Shown here: piece by piece, positions 24,202 to 32,858 of the stretch
Layout: the number at the start of each line of letters is the position of its first letter
Position numbering within the stretch: position 1 is the first letter of the stretch
Source of the DNA: JAAYYY01 sp964579295
GTDB lineage: Bacteria > Chloroflexota > Anaerolineae > Promineifilales > Promineifilaceae
Assembly (NCBI GenBank): GCA_964579295.1
Contig: CAZOGK010000010.1
Span: 49,710-113,709, forward strand
Length of the DNA: 64,000 bases
Reading direction: 5' to 3'
Notes under the pieces: model-generated
The model's input: only the letters and a program-made list of their open reading frames with translations
Told to the model about the DNA's origin: nothing
Database searches by the model: none
Program-made: the position numbers and the translations under genes

Positions 24202-24223
24202 TATGCTATACTACTGTAGCATA
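24202..24223. promoter_or_regulatory. Palindrome over divergent promoters
   Basis: TATGCTA (24202-24208) and TAGCATA (24217-24223) form a perfect inverted repeat around an 8-base centre. The plus-strand extended -10 TGC-TATACT (24204-24212) lies inside it. It sits between two divergent genes and could be a shared operator. Confidence 0.5.
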
Positions 24224-24248
24224 TTTCGTTCGTGCGGGAATCACGTTT

Positions 24249-24815
24249 TTGGCTGCACTCATCCACATTCCCTCACTCCTTCTCCTGGGCGAGGAAGGTC
24301 CAGCCGGCGTCTACCTACTCCGTCTGCACGTAACGCGTCCTCTGGCGCTCGCGCTGGGGCGGCTGCAGCAGGGGCGGCTCTTTTGCCTGGCGCCCGGTCC
24401 CTATCTTTACGTCGGCTCGGCGCTGGGTAGGCGTGGTTCAGCCTCGCTCGGCCGGCGCTTGCTGCGCCACGCGATCCGCAGCAGCGGGCCGGCGCATCCG
24501 CTGCAGCGCCGCCTGCGCCGGGCCTTCCCGGCCGTCGCCCCGCCGGCGCAAAAACGCCTGCACTGGCACGTCGATTACCTGCTGGAGCAGCCCGCTGCTC
24601 AGCTAACGGGCGCGTTGGCGCTACGCACTGCCCGCCCATTGGAGGCGGCGCTTGCTGCCTGGCTCATCGGCCGGCCCGGCATTCATGTGCCGGTTGCCGG
24701 CGCCGGCGCCAGCGATGCCACGGCAAGCGCCCATCTACTGGCGGTGACACCTTTCCCAGGCTGGTGGGCGCACCTATGCCGCGCCGCCGCCCGCCGCTTC
24801 GCGGAGGAGCTATGA
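24249..24815 (+). CDS. DUF123/GIY-YIG-like protein
   Basis: The 188-residue protein has the DUF123 pattern: GVYLLRLHV near residue 18, PGPYLYVGSALG near 55, LLRHAIR near 78 and HWHVDYLLE near 105. The family is related to GIY-YIG nucleases, and its members are often fused to endonuclease III or found in archaea. Activity is unproven. The start is unclear: TTG 24249 is the first usable codon after the promoter, with GGGAA upstream. The stop overlaps the next start in an ATGA junction, so it is coupled to the surface nuclease. Confidence 0.72.
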   Translation: MAALIHIPSLLLLGEEGPAGVYLLRLHVTRPLALALGRLQQGRLFCLAPGPYLYVGSALGRRGSASLGRRLLRHAIRSSGPAHPLQRRLRRAFPAVAPPAQKRLHWHVDYLLEQPAAQLTGALALRTARPLEAALAAWLIGRPGIHVPVAGAGASDATASAHLLAVTPFPGWWAHLCRAAARRFAEEL

Positions 24816-27241
24816 CCGGCATGGTATTGCAGACATTACTGGCCCTGGGCGCCCTCATTCTCCTACAGGAATCGAACCCGCCCACTCTGCTCATCAGCGA
24901 AGTAGACTATGACCCGCCCGGCCGCGACGAGGTGGGGGAATGGGTCGAGATTGTCTACCTGGGCGACGAGCCGCTGCCGCTGGGCGACTACAAGATTGGC
25001 GACGAAGAACGGATGGGACAGGGAGAAGGCCTGTTCCGCTTTCCCGATGACGCCATCGCCGCGCCGGGACAGGTCATCGTCATCGCCCGCAACGCGCCCG
25101 CCTTCCGCGCCCGTTTCGGCGCCAACCCTGACTTCGAGTTCTACGATGCCGACCCCGCCGTGCCGGATATGCGTCCCTACCGGCTTTGGGCCACTGGCGA
25201 GCTGTTTCTGGCCAACGACGGTGACGAGCTACTGCTGGTCGGCCCCGATAACGTCATCCGTGACACCGTAAACTGGGGCGACAGCACTTACTTCTTCACG
25301 CCATCCGTGCCCTTGCTGGAGAGCGGCCAGACCCTGGCTCGTTTGCTGGCTGACTGCGACCGTGACAGCGCCGCCGACTGGTTCGCCAGCGCCGCACCTA
25401 CGCCCGGCGTCGTCGTCCGCGACGGCGATTGTCCCGTCCCGGAGCCGCAGGCGTCGCCCGACGTGGAACTCACCGGTCCCATTGGCGCTATTCAGGGCAG
25501 CGGCGCGGCCAGCCCCTACCTCGGCGAGCTGGTCACCTTCCGCGGGGTTGTCACCGGCCTGCAGGAACATCGCAACAGCCGCGGCGCTGTCTGGTATACG
25601 CTCTTTGTCCAGGACGACGCCCCTGCTGCCGACGGCGATCCCCAGACATCCGACGCCATTGCCGTCTTCACGGCAACGGCTCATCCGTCCTTTCAGCCCG
25701 GCGATGCGCTGCAGGTACGGGGCGCCGTCACCGAGTTCTACGGGCTGACCGAAATCGACTTCCGTGGCCTGGAGCTGACGCCGCTGGGGCGCGCGCCTGA
25801 TGGCGTCCCGGCGCCGCTCCAGCTGACGACCCTGGACCCGGGCAGCCTCGAAGCGCTGGAAGGCATGACCGTCAGCCTGCCGGCGGTGCGGGTAGCCGGC
25901 GCGACACACACCGGTTGCGGCTTTGCCGTGGCATTACCAGAGACCGAGCTGCCGTTGCTCCACGAGGATCCGCTGGCGCTGCCTGCACCGGTGCTGCCGG
26001 TCATTTACCAGAGCAACCTGGCCTGCCCGGAGCTGCCCGATGTCAAGCGCGGCGACCTCATTGAGGGATTGGCCGGCATCCTGACCTACCAGTTTGACCG
26101 CTACCAGCTTGTGCTGCTGGCGCCGCAAGCGCTGACCATCACCGCCAGCCCACTGCCCGTTCCCCCTTCCCTGCCCCCGGCAGCCGCGGGTCATTTCATG
26201 GCGGTCACGCTCAACGTGCACGACTTCTTCGCCGCCGATGCTGACCTGGCGGCCCGCCGCACCAAAGTGGTCCGGCTGCTCGCCGACCAGCTTGGCTGCC
26301 CGGCCGTCATTGCCTTGCAAGAGGTTGAGAACAGGGTGCTCTTGCGAGAGCTGGCCGCGGGGCTGGCAGAGGCCTGCGGCGCCGGTTACGACATCGCCCA
26401 CCAGGACGGACCCGACAGTCGCGGTCTCGACGTCGCTTTCCTGGCCGCTGCGGACCGTGTGCAGATACGCGACTACCAGAGCCATCAGGCCTGTGCGGCG
26501 CTGACAACGGGCATCGAAGCGCCGCAGCTAAGCTGCCCCGGAGGCCAGTCGCCGCTGCACGGCCGGCCGCCGCTGCAAATCGATACGGAGATTGGCGGCG
26601 CTCGCTACACCTTCTTCGTCAACCATTTCAAGTCAAAACGTGAAGGGGAAGTGGAGACCGCAGCCTGGCGCCTGGCGCAGGCGACTCATCTGGCAGGCCT
26701 GGTCGCCGCCGCAGTCGGCAACGCGCCGGACAGCGCCGTCCTGGTCATGGGCGACCTGAACGACTTGCCTTTCTCGGCCCCTGTGCAGGCGTTGCTGGCG
26801 GGCGGGTCGCTCTACGACCCGCTGCGCGAGCTGGAGGATGCGGATCGCTATACCTATGTCTTTGGCGGCTACGCCGAGCTACTTGACTACATCCTGGTCT
26901 CCCCAGCCACGGCCATAGTGAACGCCGGCATCCTGCACCTGAACACCGATTTCCCGGCCGGCTGGGCTGCAGACCCAACGCTACCCTTTCGCACCAGCGA
27001 TCACGACGTGCCCTGGGTGCTCGTTCGGCTCCCGGCTCCGTGGGAGCCGCCGGCCGCCGGGGAAGTCGCCCTGCCGAGCGTCAGCCCGGCGCCGGCCACA
27101 CTACCCCCACCGTCCGCGGCCGCGATGGCCCCAGCCACGCCAGAACGCGCCGGCCCGTCCTTGCTGATGCTCAGTCTGGGTACAGCGGCTGTCGTTGGCG
27201 TCGCCGGCGGCGTCCTACTGTGGCTGCGGCGCCGGCAGTGA
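24812..27241 (+). CDS. Surface nuclease: lamin-tail domain, OB-fold and endonuclease/exonuclease/phosphatase domain
   Basis: The 809-residue protein resembles ExeM/NucH extracellular nucleases. After a signal-like helix (residues 4-18) comes a lamin-tail domain (about 25-160, LLISEVDYDPPGRDEVGEWV). An OB-fold follows at about 220-330 (LVTFRGVVTGLQEH). The catalytic domain spans about 465-750 and includes LNVHDF, IALQEVENR, FVNHFKSKREGE, MGDLNDLPF and TSDHDVPW, so the Asp/His residues are present. A Pro/Ala linker leads to a C-terminal helix with LRRRRQ. It probably digests external DNA. GGAGGAG fixes the start. Confidence 0.88.
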   Translation: MTGMVLQTLLALGALILLQESNPPTLLISEVDYDPPGRDEVGEWVEIVYLGDEPLPLGDYKIGDEERMGQGEGLFRFPDDAIAAPGQVIVIARNAPAFRARFGANPDFEFYDADPAVPDMRPYRLWATGELFLANDGDELLLVGPDNVIRDTVNWGDSTYFFTPSVPLLESGQTLARLLADCDRDSAADWFASAAPTPGVVVRDGDCPVPEPQASPDVELTGPIGAIQGSGAASPYLGELVTFRGVVTGLQEHRNSRGAVWYTLFVQDDAPAADGDPQTSDAIAVFTATAHPSFQPGDALQVRGAVTEFYGLTEIDFRGLELTPLGRAPDGVPAPLQLTTLDPGSLEALEGMTVSLPAVRVAGATHTGCGFAVALPETELPLLHEDPLALPAPVLPVIYQSNLACPELPDVKRGDLIEGLAGILTYQFDRYQLVLLAPQALTITASPLPVPPSLPPAAAGHFMAVTLNVHDFFAADADLAARRTKVVRLLADQLGCPAVIALQEVENRVLLRELAAGLAEACGAGYDIAHQDGPDSRGLDVAFLAAADRVQIRDYQSHQACAALTTGIEAPQLSCPGGQSPLHGRPPLQIDTEIGGARYTFFVNHFKSKREGEVETAAWRLAQATHLAGLVAAAVGNAPDSAVLVMGDLNDLPFSAPVQALLAGGSLYDPLRELEDADRYTYVFGGYAELLDYILVSPATAIVNAGILHLNTDFPAGWAADPTLPFRTSDHDVPWVLVRLPAPWEPPAAGEVALPSVSPAPATLPPPSAAAMAPATPERAGPSLLMLSLGTAAVVGVAGGVLLWLRRRQ

Positions 27242-27250
27242 CCGCGGCGG

Positions 27251-28531
27251 CTAGCGCAGGCGCCCGGGCGGGGTGCTGAGCGCCTCCGTCAGGTTGTCGC
27301 CCTGCTGTATCAGGTAGGTGAAGACGCCGCTGGCGCGCAGCAGTTCTGCTAAGGGTGCGCCAGAACGGTGGCCGCCAAAGGATTCCGGCTCTACCAACAC
27401 GGTAACCAGGCGCAGGCCGCGCTGCATCTGCTGGCGCGCCGCCGTCATCCATTCCTGGCTCGTCGTCGGCGTAATGACGATGATGGTAGCGCCGCGCGGC
27501 AGCATCTGCGACTCGGCGTGCAGTAGATCGGCAATGGGCACCCGGCCCTGAGCGCGCAGCACGGCCAGCGTCTCCAGGATGCGGTTAAGCTGCCGCTCGC
27601 CGCGATCCGGCTGCACCAACTCGTGCGTCTGCCCGTAGGCCAGCAGCCCTACTGCCCGGTCGTGGCGCAGAAAATAGCGCGCCAGCGACGCGGCAATGGT
27701 CACCACGTATTCTTCGGTTGCTTCCGGCAGCTGGAACATCTGCTCACGCGTGCGCATCCACAGTGGCAGGTTATCGGTCCTGACCGGCGCGCGCGGCTGG
27801 TCCTTGCGCACGTGGACGAAGGAGGCCATATCCGGGATGATCCAGATATCGGCCATCGGGTCCAGCTCAAATTCCTTGACGATCAGGCGCTCGCGACGCG
27901 CCGTGCTCGGCCAGTGAATGCGGCCAAAGCTGTCGCCGGGCGCATATTCGCGGACACCGGCGGCATTGGTGGTGACGTAATGGGTACGGCGGCGCAGGGC
28001 GTCGCCGCCCGGCAGCAGCCCCAGGGGAAGGGCAAACTGGTGGACATCAACTGTCAAGGGATAGATGACGACGTGACTCGTCGCCGGCAGCTCGCGCCGC
28101 ATGGGGAAAAAGCCAAACGGATCGCTGGAGGTCAGCGCCAGCGGGCCCAGTCGATAGCGCCCGCGTTCTGTGCAGATGGTCATGGCGCGCCAGCCGAAGC
28201 TGCCGCGGCCGCCCAGATTGTTGACGACGTGGCTGGCCCGGTGGTCGGGCACGGTCGAATAGTCCTGCACCTCTAACCAGAGCTTGGGGACAATACTGGT
28301 ATTGCGGACGGAAAACCGTTCTTCCAGCGGTTCGCCCACCTGCGCGCGGCGCGTGCGCGTCACCCGTGAGAGGTGCAGCCAGTTGACGTTGAGCCAGGCC
28401 CAGACAAAGCTGACAATGAGCAGCAGGGCAAAGAGGTAGGCCAGGTTAAACAGCAGGTCGCGGCCGGTGCGCAGCCCGCCGATGAGCGCCAGCAGCGCCA
28501 GGGCCAGGGCAACCGTGCTGCGCCGGCCCAT
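27251..28531 (-). CDS. DUF58 (vWA-like) membrane protein
   Basis: The 426-residue protein has two N-terminal helices (ALALALLALIGGL and LAYLFALLLIVSFVWAWL) and the DUF58 core. Core segments are GRYRLGPLALTSSDPFGFF near 145 and EYAPGDSFGRIHWPSTARR near 215, the family hallmark. A vWA-like tail (IADLLHAESQMLPRGATIIV) follows. The family always travels with a MoxR ATPase, here directly upstream with a one-base TGATG overlap. The pair is thought to act in metal loading or complex assembly at the membrane; the client is unknown. It is convergent with the nuclease gene. Confidence 0.85.
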   Translation of the reverse strand: MGRRSTVALALALLALIGGLRTGRDLLFNLAYLFALLLIVSFVWAWLNVNWLHLSRVTRTRRAQVGEPLEERFSVRNTSIVPKLWLEVQDYSTVPDHRASHVVNNLGGRGSFGWRAMTICTERGRYRLGPLALTSSDPFGFFPMRRELPATSHVVIYPLTVDVHQFALPLGLLPGGDALRRRTHYVTTNAAGVREYAPGDSFGRIHWPSTARRERLIVKEFELDPMADIWIIPDMASFVHVRKDQPRAPVRTDNLPLWMRTREQMFQLPEATEEYVVTIAASLARYFLRHDRAVGLLAYGQTHELVQPDRGERQLNRILETLAVLRAQGRVPIADLLHAESQMLPRGATIIVITPTTSQEWMTAARQQMQRGLRLVTVLVEPESFGGHRSGAPLAELLRASGVFTYLIQQGDNLTEALSTPPGRLR

Positions 28532-29481
28532 CAGGCACGCACCTGGGCGCCCGGCACGGGTACCTGGTTAAGAATATCCTTGACGATCATGTCCGGCTCG
28601 ACGTCTTTGATGCGCGCCGCCGGCCCGACGATGATGCGGTGTCCCAGGGCCGCCTCCGCCAGCGCCTTCACGTCGTCGGGCAGCACGTAGTCCCGGCCAA
28701 ACAGGGCCGCGCGCGCCTGGCCCAGGCGGTAGATAGCCAGCGCCCCACGCGAGCTAGAGCCGAGATAGACGTCCGTATGCTCGCGCGTCCGCCGCACGAT
28801 CTCCACAATGTAATCCTTGACCTTTTCGTCCAGGTAGATATCTTTCACCGCCTCCTGCGCTGCCAGTAGCTCCTCCACTGTCACTACCTGCGTGATTTCG
28901 TCCACGGGATGAACGTGCTGTTGCCGGTCCAGAATGAGGATCTCATCCGACTTCTGCGGGTAGCCCAGGCGAATGCGCAGCAGGAAGCGGTCGAGCTGCG
29001 CCTCCGGCAGGGGGAAGGTGCCTTCATACTCGATGGGATTCTGTGTCGCCAGCACCATAAACGGCGGCTCCAGCCGATAGCTGTGCCCGTCCACGGTCAC
29101 CTGCCGCTCCTCCATCGCCTCCAGCAGCGCCGACTGTGTCTTGGGCGTCGCCCGGTTGATCTCGTCGACAAGCACGATCTGGGCATGAATGGGACCCGGC
29201 CGGAACTCAAATTCGCGCGTCTTTACGTTAAACATGCTGACGCCCGTAATATCGGAGGGCAGCATATCGGGCGTAAACTGGATGCGCTGGAAGGTAGAGC
29301 CGACGGAGCGCGCCAGCGACTTGGCCAGCACCGTCTTGCCCACTCCCGGCACGTCCTCGATGAGGATATGTCCCTGGCTCAACAGCCCCAGGACCGTTAG
29401 CTGCACTTCGGCCCGCTTGCCGATGATCACGCGCTCGACATTGTTGACAATGCGAGTGCCAATTTCCTGGACGTCTACCAT
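28531..29481 (-). CDS. MoxR-family AAA+ ATPase
   Basis: This 316-residue AAA+ chaperone-like ATPase has Walker A EDVPGVGKT near residue 42, Walker B VLVDEINRATPKTQ near 105, sensor 1 LATQNPIEYEG and sensor 2 in the region SSRGALAIYRL. All catalytic motifs are intact. Length is normal for the RavA/MoxR branch. It is the first gene of the pair with DUF58. AAGGAG is about 15 bases upstream of the ATG, a long spacing. An extended -10 promoter lies about 125 bases upstream. Confidence 0.9.
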   Translation of the reverse strand: MVDVQEIGTRIVNNVERVIIGKRAEVQLTVLGLLSQGHILIEDVPGVGKTVLAKSLARSVGSTFQRIQFTPDMLPSDITGVSMFNVKTREFEFRPGPIHAQIVLVDEINRATPKTQSALLEAMEERQVTVDGHSYRLEPPFMVLATQNPIEYEGTFPLPEAQLDRFLLRIRLGYPQKSDEILILDRQQHVHPVDEITQVVTVEELLAAQEAVKDIYLDEKVKDYIVEIVRRTREHTDVYLGSSSRGALAIYRLGQARAALFGRDYVLPDDVKALAEAALGHRIIVGPAARIKDVEPDMIVKDILNQVPVPGAQVRA

Positions 29482-29839
29482 CTTTTCCTGTGCTCCTTAT
29501 TACTGGACTTTCGCGTACCCGTCGGCCTGAGCTTGCCGGCGCCGTGTAGGGCCGGTTGTCTGCCACCTGATTGGACGTTGTGATGAGCCGGGCGCACGAG
29601 AAAATAGTATAGCACGTTTGCCCGCGCGCTCTATCTTGGTGACAAATCCGTGTCATTTCTTAATCAACGCCAAAGACTTTGGGCGCTGTGATGGCGGGCA
29701 ACTGCTGCCGGGTTTCCGCAAACCTGGAAGCACTTGCCCGCCCCTCGCGCCAGCCCTCGTACCAGAGGTAGGAAGGCCCTAAGAAAGACCCGGCGAACGT
29801 GCTTTGGGCGCCGTCCTGTGGTAAAATAGGTCGATTGCA
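29482..29839. promoter_or_regulatory. 358-base divergent intergenic region with two promoters
   Basis: The minus strand has an extended -10, TGCTATACT (29614-29606), for the MoxR operon. The plus strand has TAAAAT (29822-29827) 12 bases before the ATG at 29840, giving a very short leader. A loose direct repeat, CTTTGGGCGC, occurs at 29676-29685 and 29802-29811. I see no gene or RNA element here. Confidence 0.5.
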
Positions 29840-30778
29840 ATGATGGATAGAAATGCACAGAAAGAGACTCTCTGGCGGCCGATTGCGGGCCCCCTCGCCG
29901 CCGGCTTCGAGCTGGTTACCGCCCGCTGGTGGCTGCTGCTGTTGCCCGTCGCGCTGGACGTATTCCTCTGGCTGGGACCGCGCCTGAGCATCGCGCCTTT
30001 CTGGCGGCGGCTGATTGCCGCTCTGCCCGCTGATGCTTTGCCGGCCGAAAGCCTGGCGCAATTGGCCGAGGCGGCTACGAGCACCAACCTCTTTTCCCTG
30101 CTCAGCTTCCCCTACTTTGGCGTACCCGTGCTGATGTCGGGCCTGCTCGCTCCGGCGGCGACGCCGCTGACCACCGCCTCCTGGCCACTGGGCAGCGGCG
30201 GCGGGGCACTGCTGGCCGCCTTCCTCATTGCTCTTGGCGGCATCATCCTGTCCGTTCTCTATCATAGCCTCCTCGCCCGCGCCCTGGTCGGTGCAGAGGG
30301 CGGCCATTTACAGCGTCTCCCGCGCCTGGTTATCCGGCTGCTCGGCCTTGTCATCTTTGTCGCCTTTTTCCTGATGCTCATCTATCTGCCGCTGGCGCTC
30401 ATCGCCGGCTTGTTGAGCCTGCTCAGCCCGCTCGTCTCGCTGCTCGTGCTCACCGTCGGTGTCGCCTTCATGATGTGGTACCTGCTCTTTCTTGGCTTCA
30501 GCGTGCATGGCATTGTACTGGGCGGCCTGCCGGTGCTCGTCGCCATCCGGGTCAGCATCGGCCTTGTGCGGCGGCATATGCTCACCGCGCTCTGGCTGCT
30601 GCTCATCGTCTTTGGCAGCCGCGCCCTGCTCATGCTGCTCTGGCACGCCGTGGATCTGGGCAACTGGCTGACGCTGGTCAGCATCGTCGGCCATGCCTTT
30701 GTCGTCACCAGTCTCGTCGCCGCAACGTATATCTATTTCGGCCGTACCGTTGCCCTGGGCAGAACAGACACGGCCTGA
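29840..30778 (+). CDS. Predicted six-helix membrane protein
   Basis: I do not recognise this 312-residue protein. It has an amphipathic start (GPLAAGFELVTARWWLLLLP) and about six long hydrophobic segments; one runs LLGLVIFVAFFLMLIYLPLA near 170. There is no soluble domain. A YIYFGRTVALGR tail is near the C-terminus. It resembles general YIP1/glycerophosphoryl-membrane types only in layout. It has no evident Shine-Dalgarno sequence and a -10 box 12 bases away, so it may be leaderless or nearly so. gyrB follows 54 bases later and could be cotranscribed. Confidence 0.65.
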   Translation: MMDRNAQKETLWRPIAGPLAAGFELVTARWWLLLLPVALDVFLWLGPRLSIAPFWRRLIAALPADALPAESLAQLAEAATSTNLFSLLSFPYFGVPVLMSGLLAPAATPLTTASWPLGSGGGALLAAFLIALGGIILSVLYHSLLARALVGAEGGHLQRLPRLVIRLLGLVIFVAFFLMLIYLPLALIAGLLSLLSPLVSLLVLTVGVAFMMWYLLFLGFSVHGIVLGGLPVLVAIRVSIGLVRRHMLTALWLLLIVFGSRALLMLLWHAVDLGNWLTLVSIVGHAFVVTSLVAATYIYFGRTVALGRTDTA

Positions 30779-30832
30779 CCCGGCGCATGGCGACACCCGA
30801 AACCGTTGCAAACTAGCAGTTCAAGAGGTTAC

Positions 30833-32764
30833 ATGACCCGAATAAATAAAGACCAGATTCAGTACGGAGCCGACCGGATTCAGATCCTCAAAGGTCTGGA
30901 AGCGGTGCGCCGCCGTCCCGGCATGTACGTCGGCGGCACTGACCTCAAGGCGCTGCATCATCTCGTCAACGAGATCGTCGATAACAGCATCGACGAGGCG
31001 TTGGCCGGGCGCGCCGATCGCATCGAGGTAGTCATCCATACCGACTCCAGCGTGAGCATCAGCGACAATGGCGTTGGTATTCCGGTCGATATCCATCCTA
31101 CTGAGCAGGTCTCGGCACTGGAGCTGGTGCACACGACGCTGCATTCCGGCGGCAAGTTCGACAGCAGTGTCTATAAGGTCTCCGGCGGCCTCCACGGCGT
31201 GGGCGCGGCGGCCGTCAATGCCCTTTCCGAATGGATGGTCGTCACCGTGCGTCGCGACGGCTACATCTGGCAGCAGCGCTACGAGCGCGGCCTGCCGCAG
31301 ACGCCGGTGGAGCAGCTGCGCCCGCTTGCCGACGACGAAGACACTGGCACGACCACCTCCTTCCGCTACGACGACACCATCTTCAGCGAGGAGGGGCTGG
31401 ACTATCGCTTCGAGACGCTTGTCGGCCGCTTCCGCGAAATGGCCTTCGTCACGCGCGGCGTCTTTATCACCGTGCGCGACGAACGGCCGGAGACGCCGCA
31501 GGAGATGAGCTTCTTCTTTGAAGGCGGGCTCAAATCCTTCGTGCGCTACATGAATCGCAACCGTGAAGTCTTGCACGATCCCATCTACGACCAGAAAGAG
31601 ATCGATAATGTCGACGTGGAGGTCGCCATCCAGTATACCGACTCGATGACCGCGTCGGAGTATGCCTTTGCCAATACCATCAGCACACCCGACGGCGGTA
31701 CACATCTGACCGGTCTGCGCACGGCCGTGACCCGCGTCATCAACACCTATGCGCGTAAGCACGGCTTCCTCAAAGAGAAGGACCCGAACTTCACGAGCGA
31801 CGACACGCGCGAAGGGATCACCGCCGTGGTCAGCGTCAAGCACCCCGACCCGCAATTTGAGAGCCAGACCAAGGTCAAGCTGATGAACAACGAGGTAGCG
31901 GGTATCGTCAGCAGCGTAACCCAGGACGCGCTGGCAACCTACCTGGACGAACATCCGCGTGAAGCCAAGCGCATCATGGAGCGCTGCCTGACCAGCAGCC
32001 GCGCCCGCAACGCCGCGCGCAAGGCGCGCGAGCTGGTCATGCGCAAGAGCGCGCTGGAGAGCATGACCCTCCCCGGCAAGCTGGCCGACTGCAGCGAGCG
32101 CGACCCCGCCCGCTCTGAGCTATATATCGTCGAGGGCGACTCCGCTGGCGGCAGCGCCAAACAAGGGCGCGACCGTCACTTCCAGGCTGTGTTGCCCCTG
32201 CGCGGCAAGATCCTCAACACGGAGCGCGCCCGGCTCGACCGCATTCTTGCCAATAACGAAGTCAAGGCGCTCATCAGCGCCCTGGGCATCGGCGTCGGCG
32301 ACTCTTTCGAGATGGATAACCTGCGCTACGGCCGCGTGATCATCATGACCGACGCCGACGTAGACGGCAGCCACATCCGCACGCTGCTGCTCACCTTCTT
32401 CTTCCGCTACATGGCGCCGCTCATCGAAAGGGGCCATCTCTACATCGCCCAGCCACCGCTCTACCAGGTGAAGGTCGGCAAAGACGTCCAATATACATAC
32501 AACGAAGCGGAGACGCAGAAGCTGCTGAAGGGGCTGAACGGCAAGAAATTCGGCCTGCAGCGCTACAAGGGTCTGGGCGAGATGAACCCGGAGCAGCTAT
32601 GGGAGACGACGATGAACCCGGAAGTGCGTACCCTGCTCAAGGTAACCGTCGAAGACGCCATGCTCGCCGACCGGACCTTCGACATGCTCATGGGCAGCCA
32701 GGTAGCCCCGCGCCGCCGCTTTATCACCACTCACGCCAGCGAAGTGCGCAATCTGGACGTATAA
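30833..32764 (+). CDS. gyrB: DNA gyrase subunit B
   Basis: The ATPase subunit of gyrase drives negative supercoiling. At 643 residues it has the GHKL ATP site (EIVDNSIDEALAG, DNGVGIP, GLHGVGAAAVNAL), the QTK loop (FESQTKVKL) near 343, and the TOPRIM domain with EGDSAGGSAKQGRDR near 440 and DADVDGSHI. KGKILN-type residues (RGKILNTERARLD) and ALGIGVG favour GyrB over ParE. AAGAGG four bases before ATG 30833 sets the start, nine codons inside the longest frame. No gyrA is nearby. A terminator follows directly. Confidence 0.93.
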   Translation: MTRINKDQIQYGADRIQILKGLEAVRRRPGMYVGGTDLKALHHLVNEIVDNSIDEALAGRADRIEVVIHTDSSVSISDNGVGIPVDIHPTEQVSALELVHTTLHSGGKFDSSVYKVSGGLHGVGAAAVNALSEWMVVTVRRDGYIWQQRYERGLPQTPVEQLRPLADDEDTGTTTSFRYDDTIFSEEGLDYRFETLVGRFREMAFVTRGVFITVRDERPETPQEMSFFFEGGLKSFVRYMNRNREVLHDPIYDQKEIDNVDVEVAIQYTDSMTASEYAFANTISTPDGGTHLTGLRTAVTRVINTYARKHGFLKEKDPNFTSDDTREGITAVVSVKHPDPQFESQTKVKLMNNEVAGIVSSVTQDALATYLDEHPREAKRIMERCLTSSRARNAARKARELVMRKSALESMTLPGKLADCSERDPARSELYIVEGDSAGGSAKQGRDRHFQAVLPLRGKILNTERARLDRILANNEVKALISALGIGVGDSFEMDNLRYGRVIIMTDADVDGSHIRTLLLTFFFRYMAPLIERGHLYIAQPPLYQVKVGKDVQYTYNEAETQKLLKGLNGKKFGLQRYKGLGEMNPEQLWETTMNPEVRTLLKVTVEDAMLADRTFDMLMGSQVAPRRRFITTHASEVRNLDV

Positions 32765-32790
32765 GCCGCTTTTCCGCCCGCTGCCATACG

Positions 32791-32822
32791 AAAAAGCCGT
32801 AAGCAAACGCTTACGGCTTTTT
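32791..32822. terminator. Bidirectional terminator after gyrB
   Basis: A perfect 14-bp stem (32791-32804 with 32809-32822) has an AAAC loop and A5/T5 ends. It stops gyrB rightward and the DUF892 gene leftward. Confidence 0.95.
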
Positions 32823-32858
32823 ACTGCCAACTTTTAACTTTCAACCCCAGAAGCCCAC

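Noticed and set aside
29660..30307. 215-codon minus-strand frame opposite the six-helix membrane gene
   Set aside because: It is Gln/Arg/Ala-rich and domain-free, and the plus strand encodes clear hydrophobic helices.
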